From: Hydrogenophaga sp.
GTDB taxonomy: Bacteria; Pseudomonadota; Gammaproteobacteria; Burkholderiales; Burkholderiaceae_C
NCBI RefSeq assembly: GCF_025699295.1
Contig: NZ_JAILWB010000025.1
Location: forward strand, 1-64,000
Length of the DNA stretch: 64,000 nucleotides
Reading direction: 5' to 3'
Positions 17,395 to 25,483 of the stretch are shown here, piece after piece. The notes beneath the pieces were generated by a model. It was not told the origin of the DNA. It did no database searches and was given only the letters and a program-made list of their open reading frames with translations. The translations under genes were made by a program, and so were the position numbers. Positions within the stretch are counted from its first letter, which is position 1. Every line of letters begins with the position of its first letter.

Positions 17395-18069
17395 ATGACC
17401 GCCACCGCCAAAACCACCCAGGCCGACGCCGTCTTCCAGCTGATCCGCGCGGAGATCCTGGAAGGCCGCCTGCTGCCCGGTGCCAAGCTCAACATCAAGG
17501 CGCTGGAACAGCGCTTCGAGGTCAGCCTGGGCGCGATCCGAGAAGCCCTCTCGCGCCTGGGTGCCGAGGGCATGGTGATCGCCGAGGCGCACCGCGGCTA
17601 CCGCGTGTCACCGGTCAGCAAGGAAGAGCTGCTGGACCTCACGCGCACGCGCGTCGAGCTCGAATCGCTCTGCCTGCGCAAGGCCATGGAGCACGGCGAC
17701 GTGGAATGGGAGATCCGCATCGTCGCGGCCGCGCACCGCATGGAGCGGCTGCAGGACATCCCCTCGGACGAAGAAGCGCGCAAGGCCCCTGCCTGGAACC
17801 AGGCCCACGCCGCGTTCCACGAAGCGCTGGTCAGCGCCTGCCCCAGCGTCTGGCTGCTGCGCATGCGCGAACTGCTCTACGCGCAGAGCGAACGCTACCG
17901 ACTGCTCTCGGTGCCGCTGGACACCGACCACGACCGCGACGTGAAGGCCGAACACAAGCGCCTGGTGGACGCCGTGCTCAAGCGCGACGAGGCCGCCGCG
18001 CTCAAGGCGCTGGAGGAACACTTCTTCGCCACGGTGCAGATCATCCTGAGGTCGCCGCTGCTGAAGTAA
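17395..18069 (+). CDS. GntR-family regulator, FCD (FadR-like) subgroup
   Basis: A 224-residue regulator with an N-terminal winged helix (VFQLIRAEILEGRLLPGAKL, then LEQRFEVSLGAIREALSRLGAEGMV) and an all-helical FCD ligand domain. The latter contains TRVELESLCLRKAMEHGD, a histidine in HAAFHEAL and the closing EHKRLVDAVLKRD histidine region that bind the metal used for acid sensing. The ATG at 17395 was chosen over a very long upstream open frame that runs through the FAH gene on the other strand. It probably represses the divergent TRAP 2 operon. Confidence 0.9.
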   Translation: MTATAKTTQADAVFQLIRAEILEGRLLPGAKLNIKALEQRFEVSLGAIREALSRLGAEGMVIAEAHRGYRVSPVSKEELLDLTRTRVELESLCLRKAMEHGDVEWEIRIVAAAHRMERLQDIPSDEEARKAPAWNQAHAAFHEALVSACPSVWLLRMRELLYAQSERYRLLSVPLDTDHDRDVKAEHKRLVDAVLKRDEAAALKALEEHFFATVQIILRSPLLK

Positions 18070-18092
18070 GACCACACAACGAAAGGCACGTG

Positions 18093-18626
18093 ATGGCCAA
18101 GCTCGTATTCGGAATGAACCAGTCGCTTGACGGCTACGTCGACCACATGGCGTTCGCGCCAGGCCCCGCGCTCTTTCGCCACTTCATCGAACAGGCCCAG
18201 GCGCAGGCGGGCAGCGTCTACGGTCGCCGGATGTACGAGGTCATGCGCTACTGGGACGACGAACATCCCGAGTGGGGCGAAGACGAGCACGCCTTCGCCG
18301 CGGCGTGGCGGCGCCAGCCGAAATGGGTGGTCTCGCGCACCCTGCAATCGGTCGGCCCCAACGCCACGCTGGTTCGTGAAGATGATCTTGAGAAAACGAT
18401 CCGCGAGCTCAAGGTCGGGCGGGACGGAGAAATCGAAGTCGCCGGCCCGGACCTGGCGCACAGCCTCACCGGACTGGGCCTGATCGATGAATACCGCATC
18501 TACCTGCACCCCGTCGTGCTGGGCAGTGGCAGGCCCTACTTCGCTGGCGCGCGGCCGCCACTGCGCCTGGTGGCCCACGAACCCCTGGGCGAGGACGTGA
18601 TCAGGCTGACCTACGTGCCTGCCTGA
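18093..18626 (+). CDS. Dihydrofolate reductase-like (RibD C-terminal domain) protein
   Basis: A 177-residue protein of the RibD C-terminal/DHFR-like family (YwjB/YyaP type). It shows MAKLVFGMNQSLDGYVD at the start, GSVYGRRMYEVMRYWD, KWVVSRTLQSVGPNATLV, IEVAGPDLAHSLTGLGLIDEY and HPVVLGSGRPYF. The fold binds NADPH, but the reaction in these stand-alone proteins is not established. It is 23 bp downstream of the GntR gene and may share its transcript. Confidence 0.85.
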   Translation: MAKLVFGMNQSLDGYVDHMAFAPGPALFRHFIEQAQAQAGSVYGRRMYEVMRYWDDEHPEWGEDEHAFAAAWRRQPKWVVSRTLQSVGPNATLVREDDLEKTIRELKVGRDGEIEVAGPDLAHSLTGLGLIDEYRIYLHPVVLGSGRPYFAGARPPLRLVAHEPLGEDVIRLTYVPA

Positions 18627-18695
18627 CCCAGGTGGAACTCCTCCCCCCACCCCGCATCCCACCGTCTTTCACGAAGCACATACCGTGAGGGCGGC

Positions 18696-19658
18696 ATGAA
18701 CACCACGGCAATCCCGGCACGGCTCGGCAGCAGCAACCGTCGCCAATGGCTGGTCGGCACGGCGCTGGCGGCAGCGGCATGGCCCGCGCTGGCACAGACG
18801 CAGCAGGCGCGGGCGAACGCCGGCAGCGGCACGCTCATCACGCGCCGCATCCCCTCCAGCGGCGAGGCCTTGCCGGTTGTGGGCCTGGGCAGCTGGATCA
18901 CCTTCAACGTCGGCAACGACCTGGCCGCGCGCGACGCCTGCGCCGAGGTGGTGCGCGCCTTCTTCGAGGCGGGCGGGCGCGTGATCGACAGCTCGCCCAT
19001 GTACGGTTCGTCGCAACCCGTGATCGGCCACGCGCTGGCGAAGCTGGGTCACCCGGCCGCGCTGTTCTCGGCCGAGAAGGTGTGGGTGGGCGACGCGGCG
19101 CGCGGCGCGGCGCAGATGGAGGCCTCGCGCACTTTCTGGGGCGTGCCGCGTTTCGACCTGATGCAGGTGCACAACCTGCTGGGCTGGGAAGCGCACCTGC
19201 CGCGCCTGTTCGAGATGAAGGCACGCGGCCAGCTGCGGTATGTGGGGATCACCACCTCGGACGGCCGGCGCCACGCCGAGCTGGAACGCATCATGCGCAC
19301 GCAGCGCATCGACTTCGTGCAGCTCACCCACAACCTGCTGGACCGCGAGGCCGAGCAGCGCCTGCTGCCGCTGGCGCAGGAGCGCGGCATCGCGGTGCTG
19401 GCGAACCGGCCGTTTCGCGAAGGCGCGCTGCTGGACCAGCTGGCGTGCCACAAGCTGCCCGGCTGGGCGGCCGACATCGGCTGCGACAACTGGGCGCAGG
19501 TGGCGCTGAAGTTCATCGTCTCGCACCCGGCCGTGACCTGCGCCATTCCCGCCACCAGCCAGGTGGCGCACCTGCGGCAGAACATGGGTGCGGCACGCGG
19601 CGCCCTGCCGGATGCCGCGCTGCGCGCGCGCATGGCGCGCGACGTGGCGGCGCTGTAG
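18696..19658 (+). CDS. Aldo/keto reductase with a twin-arginine-like leader
   Basis: A 320-residue aldo/keto reductase preceded by a leader (NRRQWLVGTALAAAAWPALA) that looks like a Tat signal peptide. The barrel domain has LPVVGLGSW, the catalytic aspartate and tyrosine in VIDSSPMYGSSQ, a lysine in FSAEKVWVG, a histidine in LMQVHNL and the C-terminal NADPH-binding CAIPATSQVAHLRQNM. A periplasmic oxidoreductase role is inferred. The last codons (ARDVAAL then TAG) belong to a 36-bp sequence that recurs at 22914, where the equivalent codon is CAG and the frame continues, so this C-terminus may have been remodelled. Confidence 0.88.
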   Translation: MNTTAIPARLGSSNRRQWLVGTALAAAAWPALAQTQQARANAGSGTLITRRIPSSGEALPVVGLGSWITFNVGNDLAARDACAEVVRAFFEAGGRVIDSSPMYGSSQPVIGHALAKLGHPAALFSAEKVWVGDAARGAAQMEASRTFWGVPRFDLMQVHNLLGWEAHLPRLFEMKARGQLRYVGITTSDGRRHAELERIMRTQRIDFVQLTHNLLDREAEQRLLPLAQERGIAVLANRPFREGALLDQLACHKLPGWAADIGCDNWAQVALKFIVSHPAVTCAIPATSQVAHLRQNMGAARGALPDAALRARMARDVAAL

Positions 19659-19666
19659 GCTCACCC
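19631..19666 (+). repeat. 36-bp near-direct repeat, left copy
   Basis: This segment matches 22914-22949 at 32 of 36 positions, with a 21-base identical core (19635-19655). The two copies are 3283 bp apart and bracket the GMC/Gfo-Idh fusion gene. The left copy forms the aldo/keto reductase 3' end. Confidence 0.7.
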
Positions 19667-19907
19667 CCACAAGCGCAAGGTGGATCTGCCGGCCCGGGCT
19701 GGGTGGTCGCTCCGTCGGGCATGCATCCACAGGCCAGTACACTTTGGATGCAGCGTATGCGGCCGCCACCCTCAGTGCGTCCGAAAGTGAAAACACCCAG
19801 GAGCGGCGTGTCCATTGCACGGATCCCGGCACGCTTGTGTGATCGATGGATTGCGCTCGCAGTCACGCAGCGGGTCGAGCAGGTGCAACTGGAGAACGGG
19901 GCGGAAA

Positions 19908-22838
19908 ATGATTGAGGACTTTGACAGCCTGGCAGGGATCAGCGAGGTGTCTTGCGACCTCTGCATCGTTGGCACGGGCCCGGCCGGTCTCGCCGTCGCG
20001 ACCTCGCTCGCGAACACGCAGCTGGATGTCCTGGTGCTCGAAACCGGCGGGGAACACCATGAGCCCCGGTCCGAGGCCCTGTCCGAGTTTGAGTCTATCG
20101 GTGCTCGCCGCGCGAGCCACATGTCCGTTCGAAGACGCATCTTCGGCGGGACCTCCGTGCTCTGGAGCGGGCGCTGCGTCCCGTTTGCGCCGACAGATTA
20201 CCAACCGCGCGCGTGGGTACCGAACAGCGGCTGGCCCATTGACGCCGCAGGCGTCGCGCCGTACCTGGATCGTGCCGGTGCGCTGCTCGGCACGGGCCCA
20301 GCGGTTTTTGACGATCGCCTATGGCAAATGCTGAACAAGCGCGCGCCGCAACCTGCCTGGGATCCTGCCAAGTTCGAGTGGCAGTATTTCCAGGCGAGCC
20401 TGCCTGGCGACAGCGTGCGACGGCAGGTGCCGAGTGCAGAAGACCACAGCTTCGAGAACCTGGATGCCTTGATGCACAGTGGTGCGCCCGCCGCCATCGA
20501 CGTGGCGCAAGCCTCCCGACGGACCCTCGCTGAAGCGCCCAACATCCGTGTCTGGCTGCACGCGCACGTCAGAAGCGTGAACAGCGAATCCGATGGGAGC
20601 ACGGTCACCGGAGTGACGATACAACGCACGGGAGGCGGGCTCACCCAGGTGAGGGCACGGGCGGTGGTCCTGGCCTGCGGGGGCATCGACAACGCGCGAT
20701 TGTTGATGCTGTCCGACGAGCACGCGCCGGGCGGACTCGGAAACGCCCACGATCAGGTTGGCCGCTATCTCATGGACCATCACTACGCCGCGATCGGCAC
20801 CGTGACCGGCGAAGCGCGACGGCTGCGCTCGAGATTCCGGCAGCTGTGGTTCGACCAGCACGGCCGACGGCACGTGTACGTCACCGGCGCCAGCCTGTCG
20901 GGACAACGCCAGCACGAGGAGCAGCTCACCCGTGGAACGGTGTATCTGTTCGAGCATGTGCATGCGCCCGCGCCCGTTTCTTCGCTGGGCTCGGTTCTGC
21001 GCGCCTTGCGCGGCGGGCGGTCAGGCACCGTCGATCACGCCGACCTGGGCAATCTGGGACGCCATCCGCTCCGTTTGCTGGAGGGAATCCATGATCGCTA
21101 CGTGGCGAGGCGGCCCGCATTCACGCTGACGAGCCAGGTCGATATTGGCTGCAACGTGGAGCAGGTACCCGACGCGCAGAGCCGGGTGACGCTGAGCGAG
21201 CGCGTGGATGAATACGGACAGCGGCTGGCGCGCATCGACTGGCGGATGCACGAAGTCGAGCGGCTGACGTATGCAGCGTGCGCGCGGCTGATCGAGGAGG
21301 AATGCAGGAGGTTGCAACTGGAGAGCCCGCGGATGGCACCCTGGCTGCGCGATCCCGAGGCCGACTGGCGCTCGCATCTTCACGACATGGCCCATCCGAT
21401 GGGTACGACCCGCATGAGCGCGAGCCCGGAGAGCGGTGTCGTCGACGCGAACTGTGCAGTGCACGGCACGCGCGGGCTTTACGTCGCTGGAAGCTCGGTG
21501 TTTGCGACCGGCGGCACCAGCAACCCGACCTTGCTCATTGCGGCACTGGGTTTTCGACTGGCCGACCACCTGCGCAAGGCGCTGCAGACAACACCAACCC
21601 TGAAAGGGCCTCTGAAAATGCCAACACCCGATCAGCCCGTTGCGACCTCCAGTCGCGAACGCATCAAAGTGGGCATGGTGGGCGCCGGCGACCGGGTGAA
21701 GCACATTTACGGCCCGGTGCTGAAGGCGTTGAGTGATCGCATCGAGGTTTCGGGATTTTTTACGCGCGATCCGGCGAAAGGAGAGGCGTTCGCCGCTTCA
21801 TCGGGCTGGCCTTGGTTTGCATCGCTCGACGATCTCATCCGGGGTGCACAGCCGGCATTCCTCATCGTCGCGGTCAATGGCGCAGCGAATACCGGGGTGC
21901 TGTACGACGCCATCGGACGCGGACTTCCGATATTGGCCGAGACGCCCATCGCATGGGACGAACGCTCGGCGCGCGGCATCGTCGACTTCGCCGCAAAGCG
22001 TGGTGTTCAGGTGGGGGTTGCCGAACAGTTCCCGAATCTTCCCGTCGAAGCGCTCAAGCTGAAGTTGATCAGCCTCGGCGTTTTGGGATCGATCACGTCC
22101 GCCATCAATGAATTTGCGACCTTCGACTACCACGGTATCGCGCAACTGCGCGCCTATCTCGGCGGTCATCGACAAGCCGTTTCGGCAACCGCCGTCGAGC
22201 ACGACTTCGGCAGAACCGGCGTCATCGATGGCGTCACACCGCCAATTTCGGCGTTGGCATGGCCGGAGCGCTGGTTGCTCGGGACGGTGAAACATGCCGA
22301 CGGAGCGCTGCTGGTGCACAACTACTCGTCCGGCTACTCCGTGTTGCCGACGCGTCCTCAAGGACGCCTGCTCGTGCACGGCGAGTGCGGAAGCCTGGTC
22401 GACAACCACCTCATCGTCGTCAACCGGCGCACCGGGGAAACACATCGAAGTGAGATGCGGCGCGATGTCGTCGATGGTGAAGGCGGCACGCTGCTGCGCG
22501 GTGTTTCAGTGGACGCCCCGGAGTTCGGTGCAGTCGAATGGCGCAATCCGTTTGCCCAGCACGCGCTGAGTGACGAGCAGATCGCCGTCGCCACCCATGT
22601 CGCAGCGATGATCGAGGTCGCCTGCGAGGGCGCCTTGCCGCTTTACCCCGCAGCTTCGGCTTTGCAGGACATCGAGTATCTGCGAGCCTTGTCGTACTCG
22701 GCGCGGCGCGCAGGAGCACCCGTCGGGTTTCCGGTTGCGAGTCGCTATCAGCAGGTCCGGATCGCCCTGTCACCCGGCCGCCTGGGTCAACTCGCCTCGA
22801 AGGTCTCGGGCAAACTGGGCAAGCGCGTTGCGACGTGA
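19908..22838 (+). CDS. GMC oxidoreductase fused to a Gfo/Idh/MocA oxidoreductase
   Basis: A 976-residue two-enzyme protein. Residues 1 to about 565 are a GMC-type FAD oxidoreductase: the dinucleotide motif VGTGPAGLA lies at 21-29, FGGTSVLWSG and LACGGIDNARLLM follow, and the C-terminal catalytic block has HPMGTTRMS and GGTSNPTLLIAALG. From about residue 571 a complete Gfo/Idh/MocA enzyme begins, with the NAD(P) motif KVGMVGAGDRVKH at 587-599 and AETPIAWD in place of the usual EKP motif. No stop separates them; an in-frame ATG at 21618 preceded by AAAGGG could also start the second half alone. The start at 19908 is preceded by GGAGAA. The Gfo/Idh half looks lower in GC than its neighbours. Substrates are unknown; a polyol or sugar derivative is plausible. 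Confidence 0.8.
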   Translation: MIEDFDSLAGISEVSCDLCIVGTGPAGLAVATSLANTQLDVLVLETGGEHHEPRSEALSEFESIGARRASHMSVRRRIFGGTSVLWSGRCVPFAPTDYQPRAWVPNSGWPIDAAGVAPYLDRAGALLGTGPAVFDDRLWQMLNKRAPQPAWDPAKFEWQYFQASLPGDSVRRQVPSAEDHSFENLDALMHSGAPAAIDVAQASRRTLAEAPNIRVWLHAHVRSVNSESDGSTVTGVTIQRTGGGLTQVRARAVVLACGGIDNARLLMLSDEHAPGGLGNAHDQVGRYLMDHHYAAIGTVTGEARRLRSRFRQLWFDQHGRRHVYVTGASLSGQRQHEEQLTRGTVYLFEHVHAPAPVSSLGSVLRALRGGRSGTVDHADLGNLGRHPLRLLEGIHDRYVARRPAFTLTSQVDIGCNVEQVPDAQSRVTLSERVDEYGQRLARIDWRMHEVERLTYAACARLIEEECRRLQLESPRMAPWLRDPEADWRSHLHDMAHPMGTTRMSASPESGVVDANCAVHGTRGLYVAGSSVFATGGTSNPTLLIAALGFRLADHLRKALQTTPTLKGPLKMPTPDQPVATSSRERIKVGMVGAGDRVKHIYGPVLKALSDRIEVSGFFTRDPAKGEAFAASSGWPWFASLDDLIRGAQPAFLIVAVNGAANTGVLYDAIGRGLPILAETPIAWDERSARGIVDFAAKRGVQVGVAEQFPNLPVEALKLKLISLGVLGSITSAINEFATFDYHGIAQLRAYLGGHRQAVSATAVEHDFGRTGVIDGVTPPISALAWPERWLLGTVKHADGALLVHNYSSGYSVLPTRPQGRLLVHGECGSLVDNHLIVVNRRTGETHRSEMRRDVVDGEGGTLLRGVSVDAPEFGAVEWRNPFAQHALSDEQIAVATHVAAMIEVACEGALPLYPAASALQDIEYLRALSYSARRAGAPVGFPVASRYQQVRIALSPGRLGQLASKVSGKLGKRVAT

Positions 22839-22913
22839 ACCCGCCACACCGGGTGGCATCGGGCAGCCCCTTCGCCCGGGGCCGCGCGACGACCGCTTCC
22901 GGAGCATCCACAC

Positions 22914-22949
22914 CATCGCGCGCGACGTGGCGGCGCTGCAGGCCCGCCC
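22914..22949 (+). repeat. 36-bp near-direct repeat, right copy
   Basis: Right-hand copy of 19631-19666. Here the frame reads IARDVAALQARP and stops at a TGA that overlaps the ATG of the DUF6064-like gene at 22950 as ATGA. This looks like the original coupled 3' end of an aldo/keto reductase or similar gene, now detached from its body. Confidence 0.6.
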
Positions 22950-23621
22950 ATGAGCGAGTGGTGGAGCTACCGGCCGGTCGATTTCCTGATGTTCGCGCCG
23001 CGCACGTACTGGCGGCTGTTCGAGTTGCAGAACGCGGCGTGGTGGCCGTGGCATGTGCTGCCCATGCTGCTGGCGCTGGCGCTCGCCGTGGGTCTGTGGC
23101 GCGGTGGCCCGCGTGCACTGCGCCTGGGCACGGCCGGCCTGGCGCTGGCCTGGGCTTTTGTGGCGTGGTCATTTCTCTGGCAGCGCTATGCGCCGATCAA
23201 CTGGGCCGCGACGCACCTGGCCTGGGCGTTCGCGGCACAGGCGCTGGGCCTGCTCGCGCTTTCGGCCAGCGGCGCCTTGTTGCCGACCACGGCCGCGCTG
23301 CGCCGCCGCACCGGCACGGCGCTGCTGCTGTGGGCCGCGCTGGCGCACCCGGCGCTCGCGGCGGTGTTCCACCGGCCCTGGACGCAGGCCGAGGTGATCG
23401 GCCTCGCACCCGACCCGACGGCGATCGCCACGCTGGGCCTGCTGCTCTGCGCCGATGCGCAAGCCTTCGGCCCGCGCGCCCTGCTGTGGGCCTTGCGCGC
23501 CGTGGCACTGGCCGCGTGCCTGGTGAGCGCGGCCACGCTGGCCGTCATGGACAGCGCGCAGGCCGGCGTGTTGATTGCCGCCGCGCTGCTGGCGGGCGTG
23601 GCATGCTGGCGCGGGCCTTGA
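22950..23621 (+). CDS. DUF6064-like integral membrane protein
   Basis: A 223-residue membrane protein with six or so hydrophobic spans and the opening MSEWWSYRPVDFLMFAPRTY seen in DUF6064 proteins. Further landmarks are WRLFELQNAAWWPWHVLP and LAPDPTAIATLGLLL. Function is unknown. The ATG overlaps a TGA that closes an orphan coding remnant, suggesting that it was once translationally coupled to an upstream gene. Confidence 0.75.
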   Translation: MSEWWSYRPVDFLMFAPRTYWRLFELQNAAWWPWHVLPMLLALALAVGLWRGGPRALRLGTAGLALAWAFVAWSFLWQRYAPINWAATHLAWAFAAQALGLLALSASGALLPTTAALRRRTGTALLLWAALAHPALAAVFHRPWTQAEVIGLAPDPTAIATLGLLLCADAQAFGPRALLWALRAVALAACLVSAATLAVMDSAQAGVLIAAALLAGVACWRGP

Positions 23622-23679
23622 GCCCGCCATCGCGTCCAAAACGCTGCACTATCATGCGGGACCGATACGGACCCGCCCC

Positions 23680-24495
23680 ATGCCGACCCAGCGCACGCAG
23701 ACCCCGCCCCCCGCCACAACACCCCGGACGAAGCCCGTGCGCGTGCGGCAGGTGCCGGCCGTCAGCCGCTCCATCGCCATCCTGCGCCTGCTGGGCGATG
23801 CCAAACAAGGCCTGGGCGTGAAGGCGATTGCCGACACGCTGGAACTGGTGCCCAGCACCTGCCTGCACATCCTGCGCGTGCTGGTCAGCGAAGACCTGGT
23901 GCGCGTCGACCCGGCGACCAAGCGCTACACGCTCTCGGGCGGCATGATCAGCCTGGCGCGCAGCGTGCTGGCGGGCAGCGGCTTCGCGCAGCTGGTCCAG
24001 CCGGCGCTGGACCGCCTGGCGTCCTCGCATGGCGTGACAGCGATGGGCGTGGAGATCACCGCCCGCCAGGGCGTGGTGGTGCTGGCCCTGTCCAAGTCCA
24101 GCCAGCCGTTTCGCCTGCATACCGACGTGGGCAGCCAGTTCAACCACCTCGTCAGCGCCACCGGCCGCCTGATCGCGGCCCACGGCGGCGAGAACTGGAC
24201 CGAGCTGCGCAAGCGGTTCAATGCCATCGAATGGGACAAGGCGCCCAGCTTCGAGACCTGGAAGAAGGAAGTCGAGCTCGCCCGCACACGGGGCTGGGCG
24301 GTGGACCGCGATCACTTCATCAGCGGCCTGACCGTGGTGGCCGTGCCGATCTTCGACACGGCGGGGCGCATGACGAACACGCTGGTGGCCGCGGGTCTGT
24401 CCAGCCACCTGAACGTGCCAACGACCGCGCGGATCGCGGCCCTGATGCAGCAGGAAGCCCGGGCCATCACGGACGTGATGCAGGCCCGGGGCTGA
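23680..24495 (+). CDS. IclR-family transcriptional regulator
   Basis: A 271-residue IclR regulator. After a 25-residue proline-rich tail, the winged helix reads VSRSIAILRLLGDAKQGLGV, then IADTLELVPSTCLHILRVL. The effector domain has the histidine-rich FRLHTDVGSQFNHLVSATGRL and the closing DHFISGLTVVAVPIFD. It is convergent with the Bug receptor gene, 4 bp apart at their stops, and probably regulates the acyl-CoA catabolic operon to its right, although this is only suggested by position. Confidence 0.9.
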   Translation: MPTQRTQTPPPATTPRTKPVRVRQVPAVSRSIAILRLLGDAKQGLGVKAIADTLELVPSTCLHILRVLVSEDLVRVDPATKRYTLSGGMISLARSVLAGSGFAQLVQPALDRLASSHGVTAMGVEITARQGVVVLALSKSSQPFRLHTDVGSQFNHLVSATGRLIAAHGGENWTELRKRFNAIEWDKAPSFETWKKEVELARTRGWAVDRDHFISGLTVVAVPIFDTAGRMTNTLVAAGLSSHLNVPTTARIAALMQQEARAITDVMQARG

Positions 24496-24499
24496 CGCC

Positions 24500-25462
24500 T
24501 CAATCCATCGTGATGCCGGCGGCCTTGATGATGGGCTGCCACTTCTGGCGCTCGGCTTTCGCAAACTCGCTCAGCTGGGCCGGCGTGCCACCGGCGGGGT
24601 CGAAGCCCAGTTCCAGCAGGCGCTGACGGGTCTCCGGGCGCGCCAGCGCCTTGTTCATCGCGGCGTTCCAGAAGCTGATCACGGGCGCGGGCGTGCCTTT
24701 GGGGGCATAGAGCGCATTCCAGGCCACCACCTCGAAGCCCGCCACACCCTGCTCGGCCACGGGCTTGACGCCGGGCGCCAGACCACTGGGCTTGCCGGAC
24801 GTCACCGCCAGCGCGCGCACCTTGCCGGCGGCCAGCTGGGTCTTCAGCGCGGTCGGCGTGTCCACAATGACCGGCACCTGGCCGCCGAGCACATCGGTCA
24901 TGGCGTTGCCCGAACCCTTGTAGGGCACGCCGAACAGCGGCGCGCCACTGCTGCTCTTGAGCAGTTCGAGCACCAGGCGGGCCGTGGTGCTGGGCAGTGC
25001 CACGTCGGCCTCGCGCGAGTTCTTGCGTGCCACCGCCAGCAGGTCGCTGATCGATGTCAGCGAGGAGCCCGTGTTCACCGCCACCACCATCGGGAAGGTG
25101 CCCACGAGCGCGATCGGCTCGAAGGCCTTTTCCGCGTCGAAGGGCAACTTCGAATAGAGGAACTGGTTGAGCGCATGGGTGGCGTTGGTGCCCATGGTCA
25201 GCGTGTAGCCATCGGCCTCGGCCTGCGCGGCCAGATCGGTGCCCAGATTGCCGCCAGCGCCCGGGCGGTTGTCGATCACGATGGGCTGGCCGATGTCTTT
25301 CGATATCTGCTCGGCCAGGTAGCGCGTGGCGATGTCCGTGCCCTGGCCGGCCGAGTAGGCCACGAGAATGCGGACGGGTTTGTTCGGGTAGGCCTGTGCC
25401 TGCGCGGGCGGCAGCGCGAACAGGGTAGAGCTCAGGCCGAGAAGGGCGGATAGCAGTCTCAT
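24500..25462 (-). CDS. Bug/TctC-family periplasmic substrate-binding protein
   Basis: A 320-residue tripartite tricarboxylate receptor. The signal peptide (MRLLSALLGLSSTLFALPPA, cleavage near AQA) is followed by YPNKPVRILVAYSAGQGTD, IVIDNRPGAGGNLGTDLAAQA, MGTNATHALNQFLY and FGVPYKGSGNAMTDVLGGQV. These receptors are greatly expanded in Burkholderiales and mostly bind carboxylates. No TctAB membrane genes are adjacent, so it is an orphan receptor. It closes the operon begun at 30005 and probably captures the substrate that the operon degrades. Confidence 0.92.
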   Translation of the reverse strand: MRLLSALLGLSSTLFALPPAQAQAYPNKPVRILVAYSAGQGTDIATRYLAEQISKDIGQPIVIDNRPGAGGNLGTDLAAQAEADGYTLTMGTNATHALNQFLYSKLPFDAEKAFEPIALVGTFPMVVAVNTGSSLTSISDLLAVARKNSREADVALPSTTARLVLELLKSSSGAPLFGVPYKGSGNAMTDVLGGQVPVIVDTPTALKTQLAAGKVRALAVTSGKPSGLAPGVKPVAEQGVAGFEVVAWNALYAPKGTPAPVISFWNAAMNKALARPETRQRLLELGFDPAGGTPAQLSEFAKAERQKWQPIIKAAGITMD

Positions 25463-25483
25463 GGTTTTGTCTCCTGGGTTGAT

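Noticed and set aside
19659-22949. Insertion sequence or transposon around the fusion gene
   Set aside because: No transposase, terminal inverted repeats or clean target duplication were seen; only the 36-bp near-direct repeats bracket it.
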